Positions 1-10,039 of a stretch of DNA of 64,000 bases are shown here, piece after piece. Position 1 is the stretch's first letter, and each line of letters starts with the position of its first letter. The notes below the pieces were generated by a model. That model was not told where the DNA came from, did not search any database, and saw nothing but the letters and a program-made list of their open reading frames with translations. The DNA lies in assembly GCA_932294295.1 (NCBI GenBank), contig OW028584.1, positions 25,715,638 through 25,779,637 of the forward strand, given 5' to 3'. The position numbers and the translations under genes were made by a program. This stretch comes from Alitta virens (lineage: Eukaryota; Annelida; Polychaeta; Phyllodocida; Nereididae).

Positions 1-125
1 TGTTGATTTTATTCTAGATATTTGATTAATAATAATAATAATAATATATTTTTATAGCGCTAAAATCTAAAAGTAAAAATAGCTCTAAGCTTGGTTACCA
101 GAAATTCGGGAAAGACAAAATTCTA

Positions 126-164
126 GTCTTGTGACTTCGTCTTGTGACTTCGTCTTGTGACTTC
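126..164 (+). repeat. 13-bp tandem repeat, three copies
   Basis: GTCTTGTGACTTC occurs three times head to tail just inside the left inverted repeat. A single degenerate counterpart (CACAAGGCGAAGT) sits just inside the right inverted repeat near 790-802. Subterminal repeats like this are common in DNA transposons, where they can serve as transposase binding sites; that role is inference here. Confidence 0.8.
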
Positions 165-289
165 GCTTTACATTTGATAATAAATAAAGATGTAGTTAAA
201 ATATAAATATAAATAGAGTGTACAGGTATTTAAAATATATTTAAAATGATTATATTAATTTATTTTTATCCTCTGTTATTTTTTATATT

Positions 290-367
290 CCTGAACCCTC
301 TTGTAATTTATTTTTCTTTGTGTATATGTACAGCATAAAATTGCTGTGAATAAAGATTATTTATATT
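290..367 (+). mobile_element. Possible LINE 3' tail fragment
   Basis: The end GTGAATAAAGATTATTTATA resembles the 3' end of the LINE pseudogene at 61.5 kb (GAAATAAAGATTATTCTTAT). This would be a short 5'-truncated insertion inside the 88-839 element. Only the last 25 or so bases are comparable, so the call is tentative. Confidence 0.3.
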
Positions 368-370
368 CGT

Positions 371-489
371 AAAGGATGGTATTATCGACAGGGCCGGTAT
401 TATCGACGCTGACATTAGAATGTTAACAATTTTGTTAACAAACTAATTTAAGTGTCGATAATACCCGCCCTGTCGATAAACCATCCTTG
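371..489. mobile_element. Near-palindromic miniature inverted-repeat element
   Basis: The left arm from AAGGATGG at 372, with two copies of TATTATCGAC, is mirrored by the right arm ending CCATCCTT at 488, with two TGTCGATAA blocks. The arms match over about 38 bp with a few differences and small indels. The centre is itself a palindrome (GTTAACAATTTTGTTAAC). The whole element could fold into one long hairpin. It is nested inside the 88-839 element and has no coding capacity. Confidence 0.75.
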
Positions 490-1018
490 ACGTTTTAATG
501 TAAAAAATTATAATACAATGATAAACCTGTTATATTTTACCTATTTTATTATATTATATATTATTTTATATTTTATTATATCATATTATATCACATTATA
601 TTATATTAAGAACCATATACTTTCGATAATTTGACTTCATGCAGTTGAAAGATCGTGTTATTGTGTTGAGGCGATATAATATGTATTAATGTTGTAAACG
701 GGTGAGAGAATTTAGACCCACAATTACATACAACATTAAATTATATAAAGGTTTTACTCACATGTTTGTATGACCACAGCCAGTATATCACAAGGCGAAG
801 TTAGAATTTTGTCTTTCCCGAATTTCTGGTAACCAAGCTGAAGGTCAGGCTCCACATGTCACCCTCCTAGACCCCAGAAAGTCAAAAGGTTCCGCTTGGG
901 CGATTTTATGCTCCTCCTTGGTCGAAGTTCACCTGTGAGGAAGGATTTAAGGGAATGTGGAAAGTTATAATTATCCAATATGCATAATTGACATTCATTA
1001 CAGAGAAAGAGAAACCAC

Positions 1019-1178
1019 AGGTAGATAGATAGATAGATAGATAAATAGACAGATGGATAGGGATATAGATCGATAGCTAGATAGTTAGGGCTATAGATCG
1101 ATAGAAAGATAGACAGACAGACAGACAGATAGATAGGTAGATAGATATATAGAGAGATAGATAGATACACAGGCATTT
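1019..1178 (+). repeat. (GATA)n microsatellite, imperfect
   Basis: GATA/GATAGACA array with interruptions. The reverse strand reads through as a Tyr-Leu-Ser-Ile repeat frame, which is a translation artefact and not a gene. Confidence 0.95.
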
Positions 1179-1225
1179 TTCAGAAATGAAAATATAAATT
1201 TGGGACATTTTGTGTATTTTCCAGA

Positions 1226-1392
1226 ACAGATAGATAGACAGATAGACAGATAGATAGATAGGTAGATAGATAGATAGATAGATCGATAGAAAGATAGACA
1301 GATAGATAGATAGATAGGTAGATAGATAGATAGCTAGATAGATCGATAGAAAGACACAAAGATAGACAGATAAATAGATAGATAGATAGAAA
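1226..1392 (+). repeat. (GATA)n microsatellite, second block
   Basis: GATA/GACA array separated from the previous block by about 50 bp of unique sequence. The two probably derive from one locus interrupted by point changes and an indel. Confidence 0.95.
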
Positions 1393-4183
1393 GCTAGATG
1401 CTCATGATGGAATTATCAGATTACATTTAGTCCCATAATTCCCAGCAAGTATTGATTGGACTCAGATTTTCCATACACGTTGTACAACATTATTTTCATC
1501 ACGGTGAATATATTGCCCGAAATGATAACAGTTCACTACAGTAGCTGATTCATTTATTGGTGCACATAAGCCAATTAGCAAATTTTGTAGAGACTCTATG
1601 TTATAACTATATAGCTATGTGAGTTTTACGAAAGTCTGGCTCATAACAATCATCGTGCATGTTGCATAATTGAATGTGTGGAAGAAAAGAAAAAAAAACA
1701 TATACTTTTAGACTACACTTTTGAGCAATTGTGTACAATAATTAGTAATTCCACCAAAATTATACTAACCTGCAGAAAATTACCCTCATACGCATGTGAT
1801 CACCCTCTTTGTGCCGTGGTTTCAGTGAACTGGCATGTAGCTCAGCACACGTGACTCGACCAAAATCTGCATTTGGAATGTTCTATAAATAGAACTGTCA
1901 AGCAATGGTCGAAGTAATAGTTGGCCTACTATTTCATGACCTTATAGAACCTCGTTTTTGAGACCGTTTTGAAAAAATAAATTAAAATACACACATGTAT
2001 ACTAAATGTCTAATACGAGAAACAATTTTTTAGAAACTAACGCTATATTTGTAAAAATTAATAAATAAAAACAAGTAGTATATTTTCTAATTTTCTGTGC
2101 AGGGAAGGCTAATTATTACTGGCAAAAATAAATAAAATATCATTTGATTATTCTATATTTCTCATTTTTAGACCACATCAAAAACCGACCAAAAATGATG
2201 TATAAATCAATATAATTATATATATATAGATATAACGTCATTATAACGGCAGCAATTTAATTAGATTCAATATTTATTTGCCTTAACTGTAAGCTGGTCT
2301 TAATAGTGAGGTATATTTAAGGCAGGTCTCTGTTGTAATTGCTAATTACCAATAACTTAAATTTAATGCAAAATGTACCTACCTTAAATTTGATTTGATC
2401 ATTGACTATATGACCGTTAAATCTCTTATCTTAATAGGTCACTATAAGTGACATACATTATTGTAATATTTGTTTTGATACTTGAAACATGCATTGTTGT
2501 CACTATATTCAAGCTGCATTGGATATATTGTATTTGTTTTGATAATGGCTCAGGCAAAATGAATTGTGGTAGGAGCAACTAGACATTTTCAGAGGAATAA
2601 ATTGCATACCTGAGTATCAAAATGTGCATTAAAATTGAGTTTTACTGAAACTTTTCTTGACACATTTATTGTCAATCCACTTAATTAAAGATTATTGGCC
2701 TTTTTAATTTTCCCTTTGAAATATTGGAAACTTTAATGATTTTAGGCACATGCCACCTTTTTTTCAAGCACCTTTAAATCGAAAATCTTCAGAATCTTAA
2801 AAATCCCTTTCTGTGAAATGTAATTTATTTCTGATCCAGTAGATGTCTCTACAGGGAAAACGTAAAAACCTGCCACCTTGTGTTTTCCCCAGATATTAAA
2901 GCTCAAGAATGTTAGTGCCAGAATGTCATTCTTTCGTTATTTTCTATGCAATTTCGCATTTGAGGCCAACATACAACAGTCCTGGGGCCATCAAAGTTGA
3001 GGCCCCAATATGGTTTTCAACATGATTTTATTGTATTTTGATGTTCAATCAAAATTGTTGTACCCAATGACTTTCTCTTTTCTTACTGAGGAAATTCGTG
3101 GATCATAACACCAACGATTTAGTAACAAAATACTGTAATGAAGGCTGCTAATTAAAATTCATACGAAATGGTGTATTGCAGCATTGCTGTATTAAAAAAA
3201 TAACAAGAAAAACAAACCACCGCAAGTCTAGAAATTAAGTGCTGAGGAGGCATATTTTGCAATGAAGAGGATTCTGCAACTATATAAAAGAAATTAACTA
3301 ATTCCAAGAGTTAGAAAAGAGAGCTAGAGCTAGAATTGTAAGTAGAGAGTAGAAAGTATATAACACAAGCATAATAGAATACTTACTGTTTGGGGCTTTC
3401 AAATATAAATAATAACAAACAAACATATACCCTTATGAGAAAAAAAGCTAGAAAGAAATCATAATAGTTTCGTAGAATGGACTCAAAAGCTAGAGAATCA
3501 TAAATTATAAAGAACAGCTGTAGAAAAAGTAATCAAAATATGCAATTCTGCAGGGTAAGAAATTCTATAAGAAGGTAAACACAAATATCTTACCATGATC
3601 ATTTTCACGTGATGTTGTAATTCAAAAGAAATGTCAATAAATAAATATATATTTTCTGGTAGTTTTGTAGCATTTTTGGAATGACAAAATACAATTTTTT
3701 CCATCATAACTCAAACCCTGGGATTGAGCACCGATTTTATTGAAACAGAGTTAAAATGCATATAAAAACCATGATATAACAAGTATGCCGTTTGTTATCT
3801 AAAGAACAATGGAAAATTGTGATAAACTTTAAATTGAGCAAATAGGGTTTTGCATATTATATACAGGACAATTAACAGTTATTTTTTAGCAAAGTTTGTC
3901 ACATAAGGTGGTCAACATTTAGTCACACTGACTAGTGTTCATATGAAGTCATTATGCAATGCAAAATTACAGTGACCATAACTGTGATATTATTTTGGCT
4001 GTTATCAGTAAGTTTCTTTCCAACCCAAATTTTGAACACCATTTCTGAACAATTTTGCTGATTGTGCGATGCTAAGTTACGACAAGTAGTTATTCTGAGA
4101 CCAAACGTTTTACACTATTACACTAGCATCTAATCGTGGTGGTAAGTCCAAATCTACAATAATAATATTTTGTAATGTGACAT
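1393..4183. other. AT-rich stretch without recognisable gene
   Basis: I see no splice-bounded open frame, RNA gene or strong repeat here. The only recognisable piece is at about 2290-2335, where TGGTCTTAATAGTGAGG matches the core motif of the MITE-1 family described at 27.7 kb. Confidence 0.5.
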
Positions 4184-4257
4184 AAATGACAAAATACACC
4201 TAAACACTGAATTTGGAAATAAATGACAAAATACACCTAAACACTGAATTTGGAAAT
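4184..4257 (+). repeat. 37-bp perfect tandem duplication
   Basis: Two identical head-to-tail 37-bp copies, each starting AAATGACAAAATACACC. Their identity suggests a recent slippage or unequal exchange event. Confidence 0.95.
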
Positions 4258-4650
4258 AGGTTGTGTACATTTTTTGTTGTTGCTGTTGCAATTTTTTTCA
4301 ACTGCAAAGATTTTGATTAGCACTGAATCAACCTGGCCGTAGTCACAAAATCGTGCAGTGAACCATCAAAACGCGTCAGTTGCAAGATCAACCGACTTCA
4401 AGTATGACACATTCAATCGAGTTATTATACTCTACACATATCATTAAAAATCACAATCCAATTGATGCAGTATTTTTTTTACATGTCGTGGATACAATAA
4501 AATAATAATAATAATATGCAGTAACTATTATTAGTTGTTGGGGATTTCCATGAAGTGCTACAGAGAGAAAAGCAAGCAAAAATTGTCAATTACACATTCT
4601 TATTAAATTCGTTTTTACACACCATGCAGAGAGAAATTTGAAAGACAATC

Positions 4651-4857
4651 TTAAGAGATGAACTTAGGCATTTTAAGCCCAGTAATTATAAGCAGATGTT
4701 TGCTAAAGAATAAAGTGTAGTGCATCTTATATGTACAAGGATGACAGTCTGGGAATGTTACACACAAACTGATGGCGTCACAGCACATATTTTCATTTTT
4801 CATGAGTCTTTCGCTGGCCACTGCGTCTAGCTTCAGAACGCAGGTAGGGGCTGCCAT
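4651..4857 (-). CDS. Possible first coding exon or short ORF, unrecognised
   Basis: A 68-codon frame opens MAAPTCVLKLDAVASERLMK at an ATG in the strong context GAAGATGGCAGCC. It lies in a GC-richer patch that stands out from the surrounding AT-rich DNA, downstream of CCAAT-box and NRF-1-like motifs. The first 30 or so residues look like ordinary protein; the later part is less convincing, and a possible splice donor (TGT|GTAACA, around 4758) would end the exon there. I do not recognise a family. If real, it would be a gene transcribed the same way as the potassium channel and lying downstream of it. It could also be a chance frame over a non-coding island. Confidence 0.25.
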   Translation of the reverse strand: MAAPTCVLKLDAVASERLMKNENMCCDAISLCVTFPDCHPCTYKMHYTLFFSKHLLIITGLKMPKFIS

Positions 4858-5010
4858 CTTCCAGGAGGGATTCTCCCGGTAGAGTGCGTGCGCATCCTAG
4901 CTTTTGTTTTGGTATGCCCCCTGGACCGGAAGGTGCATCCCGGTCTTAATATAGCACAGCCAAACAGAAAATTCAGTGCTGGGCCAATCAGCCATGAGGG
5001 AACAGTAGAG
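4858..5010 (-). promoter_or_regulatory. Candidate housekeeping-type promoter
   Basis: Read on the minus strand, this GC-richer patch has a CCAAT box in GGCTGATTGGCCCAGC (around 4980), an NRF-1-like site TGCGCACGCAC (about 4887-4897), and ends in a YY1-like AAGATGGC overlapping the candidate start codon. The combination is typical of TATA-less animal promoters. Motif matches are by eye and none is decisive. Confidence 0.3.
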
Positions 5011-5124
5011 CCTGCCTGTCGCCTTTACAGCTTGGGCAGGACAGCCAACCAACATGAGTTTTGGCATTTGACTTGGTGCGAGTCTGACTTGAACAATAAG
5101 CAAATTGCCTGCATGTTGAAATAA

Positions 5125-6600
5125 TTAACGTTATCTGCCATAGTTAATAGAGATCACAAAACTGTAGTTGATATATTAACAAAGTTTTTGTGTTTTGAGC
5201 AATTCTGATTCATGGCATAGTCCCAATTATTTGCAGCATTAACAAGACCTTGCGTTGTTCTGAAATCTGCTTAAGTAACATCCCTTTTCAAGGTAGTATT
5301 TTTCAGTAGTAACAACGACTCGCTGATGTCAGTTTAATGAGATCATCAACAGTATGGAATGCTTATCTAGCTGGAAGTCCTCACAACTTTGCTCATGCAC
5401 CTATCATCACCATTCCTCAACAGTTGGTATGAACTATGAAGTACCCACAGACTGTCACCATATAAGTGGAAAAAGGTTAGCTAGTATTTACATAAAAATG
5501 ACAGATCTGTCACAGTAGAGAAGAAAGACGTATAAAATGCAGTAAATGTTAGAGTAATTTACAATGAATGATTAAGGCATCAAAATCGCCCGTTAGATGG
5601 ATCTGATGAAGTAACATTGAAATGACCTATCAAGACTGAATGAAAGGGATCAGATGATCCAAGTAGAATATATTGCAGAACTAGGTCAATAGTAAGTGCG
5701 TTAGAATTCTATATATAGAGAGGAAAATACTATGAAAAACACAGCAAATCTAAACTAAATAATAATCACAACTAATACATCGTATACCTGTACATCCACT
5801 GCAGATTGTACCTATTAATAGTGTCACTAAAAATAACCCAGGCCAACTTAATTTGATGCCCTGTTTGTCAGAGATGTGAAACATCTGCACTAAAACTGTT
5901 GGCCTACTTGCAATAATGAAGAAATAAAAATATTAGTAGCATATCTAAGGCACAAATGTCAAAACAAATAAATAATAAAGTTCTATTGCAGGCATGGTGG
6001 ACATGTATAATTGGAGTTATAAATGATAAACAATAAATAAGGACAAACTAAATATATAAGTACTAAAGTAATATCATATTCTTTAAAACAGAAGCTAAAT
6101 GAGAAATTTTCACTGGCTTTTTGTTTAAAATCAAGTGGTATTGCTTGGTACGTATGATATGATATGGATAGTGTTTATGTTATCCTATGCCTGATTATTA
6201 TGGCAAGAATAGTGTTGCTAATGATTTTTCAAAAAGCCTAAGAAATATATTAGTAAGCTATGATTATATCAGTTAACTAATTAAATCTGTCAATGCACTA
6301 AACATCTGATTAATTCTGATTGAGTTTCATATAGCAGTTTGGAATTGAGGGTTTTATTTTTTTCAGTTAATGGCCAAATACCTGGAGATGTTCCAATGAA
6401 TATCATGTTATAGTATTAACACTGGTATGATTTATCCTATAAACAAAAGGCAAAATTGCCTATTTTCTTTTCATATTTGAGGGAAATGTGCTTTTCTGGG
6501 CTACAGAATAGAATTAACAATATTTGCCTCATTGGTTAAGCTCAATAGATAAGAATATCATCTTTTTAAAACAACTAGTATTATTCCATGCAAAGAAAAA
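5125..6600. other. AT-rich stretch, nothing recognised
   Basis: No long non-repetitive open frame, RNA gene or inverted-repeat element was seen. If the 4.7-5.0 kb island is a promoter this is intergenic DNA between it and the channel gene. Confidence 0.4.
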
Positions 6601-6841
6601 TGGTTTCATAGTGCCAGAGAAAGTCTAGAGGTGGCACAACTAGAGTCTTAGTCAATGGAGGGAAATTTAAAATATGTATAAACATATATAAAAAACATAG
6701 AATTTATGAAGTGCAAAGAAAGACATATCGAACCAGAGAATAAAATTTGTTAGTGCCAAAGAAAACCGTAAGACGACACCACTAGATATTGGAGGGAAAT
6801 TCAAACACATGCAAAAGTATGAACCCAAAAAATATTCAGTA
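6601..6841 (+). repeat. Diverged tandem duplication, about 150-bp unit
   Basis: The block with TAGTGCCAGAGAAAG and GGAGGGAAATTTAAA (6609-6674) recurs as TAGTGCCAAAGAAAA and GGAGGGAAATTCAAA (6751-6806). Both are followed by similar A-rich sequence. An old two-copy tandem duplication in the 3' flank of the channel gene. Confidence 0.7.
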
Positions 6842-8036
6842 AAAATGTAAAATCAAGAAACACATTAAATTCAAGCATACCATATTATAGTGGAAATCTG
6901 CAACAACAAAATAAACACTTAGTATATACATTCATTAAGTGAAATTTCAACAACATGAGCATAAAACTCACAGGTTTCATGAAGCAAATTTACATTGCAA
7001 AGCTTAGTAGGAACCAGTGCTTTTTACTATTGCTAAAAAAGAGTATTGTTTCAATGCTTAACTTGAGCATCGATCCTTAACAGATACCCGGCTTTGATAT
7101 GTGGTACAACGTTAAAATCCGAAGAATATTGTAGGTAAAACAAATGATGTTGTACATTATAATAACTGATAACTGCAGACCAATAACAAAATTAACCTGA
7201 TTTCACATACCTTTATATTTGTAGCTCTTGCTGTATGTATTTCATGCAATATTTTCACATTATACTCAACTAGACACATTGTCTATATAACCATGGTAAC
7301 CCTTCTTTTTGAAACGTCAACAGTTCTCCTTAAATGTCTCAAGGAAGATGTGACGACATGAAACTTTTTTTTTTTTAAAGATCAATTCAAGTTGCAAAAG
7401 TTTTCATGTTCATTCAAGTTAACATGTGAGCTTGAATCTAAAGCTGAGCAATTGAAATCAGAATGATAATATATCACCAATAAATATAAATATCATATAA
7501 TGGTGTTATGCAAAAGCAATAAAAGAAATCTCATGTACTCAATTCTAACAAGTTATCTCAATTATGATATTATATAACAGCCAAAAAGCTAGTTATTAAC
7601 ACAATATCTTTAAGTTAATAGTATGTGGACCGAATCGTCATCTTTCGCCGTTGCCCATGATACACTCGATGCAATCAAGCAAGAGTTAGCATGTGACATT
7701 TGCAGGGTAGCTCGGTAGCTTGTCATTGTAACTGGCCAGTAAGCCAGTGCATTTATAATAAATAATATTTTAGCTGTCCACATATAATGTCTGTGTATGT
7801 TGGTGTCAGCCAAATGGATATTGTGATACAAAATACTGATCTTTCATTGTCTGTCAGCATTTTCTTTACCACAGAATTTTGATTGATGGTTCATAGTAAG
7901 TTCTCAAATTTGAATATTATGTACACAATGAAGTAGTCTCAATCTGGCAATGATTAGTATTATACAATTATATACAGTGGTAGCTTGATATATTGCCTAT
8001 ACGCAAGAATGTGGAATGTATAAAGTCTACAGATTG
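6842..8036. other. 3' flank / probable 3' UTR side of the channel gene
   Basis: AT-rich DNA downstream of the channel stop codon on the minus strand. I could not identify a convincing AATAAA signal in the first few hundred bases, so the transcript end is not placed. No other gene is visible. Confidence 0.4.
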
Positions 8037-9077
8037 TTATACAGTGGCCTCTTTGACTATCAAAGGATCCTGTTTTTTCTCTCCGTCGGTCAAAGGTTGC
8101 TTTTCGTCATTTGCATCTGACTGCGAAGCAATGGACATTCGCCGACCCGGCTTACGATTTCGCACAGCATCCTTGAGCTGAGCATGGGTATAGTAAATAT
8201 TGAAATTGTTAGCGATGATAGGCACTGGAAGTCCAGTAGCCAAGATGCCTGTCAAGGCACACATCGCTCCAACGACATACCCAAGAGGAGACTTGGGATA
8301 CATGTCGCCATACCCGACTGTCGTGAGCGTAATGATGGCCCACCAGTACCCTTCAGGAATCGTATGGAAGGTATCCTTCACAAAAAACTCAGCGTAATAA
8401 ATGACCACTGAAAAAATGAGAACGACTATGAACACAAAAATAACCAGCATACCGAGCTCCTTACAACTGGCTTTAAGTGCGAGAAGGAGGATTTTGACCC
8501 CCGTGTAGTGGCGAGCCAATCGTAGAACACGACAGATTCGCAACACGCGGAGCATCATTATCATGAAAAATAAGGGTAGGAGGTCCATGCTCATGCGCAC
8601 TTCATAAATGAGCATTATGTACTTAATCCACATTGGCAACACGCATAAAACATCAATGATGTTCATCACTGATTTCCAGAACTTAATGCGATCTGGTGCT
8701 ACAATGAATCTGATGACAAACTCTATGGTGAAGAAGCACGTGCAAAAGGAATCGATGTGCTCAAGGGCTGGATGAGGTTCGGTGGTCATCAGGAGCTCAA
8801 TCTTCAGGTTTCCTTGGAACTCTAAGTCTGGACTGACAGTCCTTGGCACCCAGGAGAAATTATTGAGGGTGACATCAACGAGCTTGTAGGGGACGTCACT
8901 AGTGTTCGTGTAGGGCCCACCAGTCGGAGGAGGTTCCGCCGGCTGGACATGGACGCTGTCATGTTCCTTGACTTTTGTTCTCTCACTTGGAAATGGAACC
9001 CGTAATTGCGGAACTGTTTCAATGCAAAGGATTCCAATAGAAGCCAGAACAAATAGAAGGAATATGACCGTCCATAT
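8037..9077 (-). CDS. Voltage-gated potassium channel, Shaw/Kv3-like, 3'-terminal coding exon (S1 to C-terminus)
   Basis: This exon supplies 346 codons of a pore-forming Kv subunit that would act in the plasma membrane as a tetramer. Visible parts: S1 at residues 2-21; a long S1-S2 loop with glycosylation sequons at N58 and N73; S2 with the acidic E119; S3 with D142; S4 with arginines at 177, 180, 183, 186 and 189; pore filter TVGYGD at 253-258; S6 with the PVP hinge at 284-286; a tail of about 50 residues with a PKA-like RRMS site (S315). S4-S6 wording (HYTG, GAMCAL, NNFNIYY) is nearest Shaw/Kv3. The reading starts after CAG at 9078-9080; a TAA in the same frame at 9102-9104 shows splicing is needed. 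The stop is TAA at 8037-8039. The T1 domain and start codon are not in this exon and I found none upstream. Kv type is firm; the exact subfamily is less so. Confidence 0.95.
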   Translation of the reverse strand: MWTVIFLLFVLASIGILCIETVPQLRVPFPSERTKVKEHDSVHVQPAEPPPTGGPYTNTSDVPYKLVDVTLNNFSWVPRTVSPDLEFQGNLKIELLMTTEPHPALEHIDSFCTCFFTIEFVIRFIVAPDRIKFWKSVMNIIDVLCVLPMWIKYIMLIYEVRMSMDLLPLFFMIMMLRVLRICRVLRLARHYTGVKILLLALKASCKELGMLVIFVFIVVLIFSVVIYYAEFFVKDTFHTIPEGYWWAIITLTTVGYGDMYPKSPLGYVVGAMCALTGILATGLPVPIIANNFNIYYTHAQLKDAVRNRKPGRRMSIASQSDANDEKQPLTDGEKKQDPLIVKEATV

Positions 9078-9106
9078 CTGAAATGATAAAACACAACATG
9101 ATTAAG
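9078..9106 (-). other. 3' splice site of the channel exon
   Basis: On the minus strand the acceptor reads TTTTATCATTTCAG followed by exon ATATGG. A branch-like CTTAATC lies about 22-28 bases upstream (9100-9106). The intron phase is 0 as judged from the S1 reading frame. Confidence 0.85.
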
Positions 9107-9123
9107 TGTGTGTTATGAATAAA

Positions 9124-9294
9124 GGCTTTACATCCTATATTTCTGTGCCTGAGGGGCTAATTAGGGCAGGCAGGGACCATGCCAATGAGATGAAGGATGA
9201 AACAGCCATCCAACATAGACTCAACTGGGAATTTAACCCCGGGACTGAGTGGTTGGAAGCCCAGTGCACTACCACTGAGTTAGGCTCCCATCCC
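9124..9294 (-). mobile_element. SINE-1 copy (tRNA-derived SINE)
   Basis: On the minus strand it begins with a tRNA-like head (GCCTAACTCAGTGGTAG, an A-box match), followed by a B-box region that has decayed, then the family body with ATGGCTGTTTCATCC and ATCTCATTGGCATGG. Flanks TATGAATAAA and TATGAGTAAG may be a worn target duplication. Its 3' end lies only about 45 bases upstream of the channel splice acceptor. Confidence 0.85.
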
Positions 9295-10039
9295 AAAATA
9301 TGAGTAAGTTTTCAGGTATAGACGCAATGTAATAAAAAATACCACATAACATTGACATAAAATGAATGTGACTGACAATATGTGAAACATTAAACCACAA
9401 TAAGCTGATAAGAGTATTCGAATAGAAGCATATGCAAAATGGAGCAAATATTGTCAGTGCATATAACATTACAACACCTGTAATAGAGCAAGATATTGTG
9501 ATCAAACAAGCAATATGTCCGTGGATTTCAGAAGCAGCAAAACATTAACTTATGTTCGACAATAGGCAAACTCAAGGAAATTTACTTAATATCATACAGC
9601 AGTCCATACAAATGTATCTGAAGTAATGAGGTGAAAGCTATTTCATTGGGCAGAACAAAATCAGGTAATATGCCATCCGGAAATGAAGCAATACCATATG
9701 ACAAGAACATATATTTCAATACACAGAATTATTACATTTATAGAACTGATAGGAGATTTTTCAATGTCTGGACCTATGGACAAGATCATTATATTGAGCA
9801 AAACAAAAATAAGGTATAATTATGATGTCTATATCTGAAACATTAGAACATAACATGGGTATAATGTTCAACAATGGCTTAAATTCATCAATTTTACCAT
9901 ACCACTCATAAGTCTCGAAATATGAGAATATCTTTTTTATTGCGCAGAACTGTAAATTTAAAAAGACTAAGCAATTAACAAATTAAATTTGCAGTTAAAG
10001 AAATAGTCATGTTAACTATGCTTTTAAATCAGAATATTA

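Larger units (their letters stand above)
88..839. mobile_element. DNA element with perfect 38-bp terminal inverted repeats
   Basis: The stretch 88-125, beginning AGCTTGGTTACCAGAAATTC, is repeated as an exact reverse complement at 802-839. Perfect 38-bp inverted ends about 750 bp apart are typical of a non-autonomous DNA transposon or large MITE. No transposase frame lies between them. The interior holds a 13-bp triplicate repeat, a possible LINE tail and a second, smaller inverted-repeat element, so it is a nested insertion site. I see no clear target-site duplication, which leaves the superfamily open and means the ends may extend slightly beyond the matching arms. Confidence 0.7.

Noticed and set aside
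8037..8051. C-terminal PDZ-binding motif of the channel (ends KEATV)
   Set aside because: A class I motif needs Ser or Thr at position -2; here it is Ala.
8184..8411. Plus-strand frames of 60-75 codons across the channel pore region
   Set aside because: They are antisense shadows of the channel coding frame.
8822..9094. Separate 90-codon minus-strand frame overlapping the channel exon 5' end
   Set aside because: It is a shadow in another frame. The true frame across this DNA encodes S1 and the S1-S2 loop.
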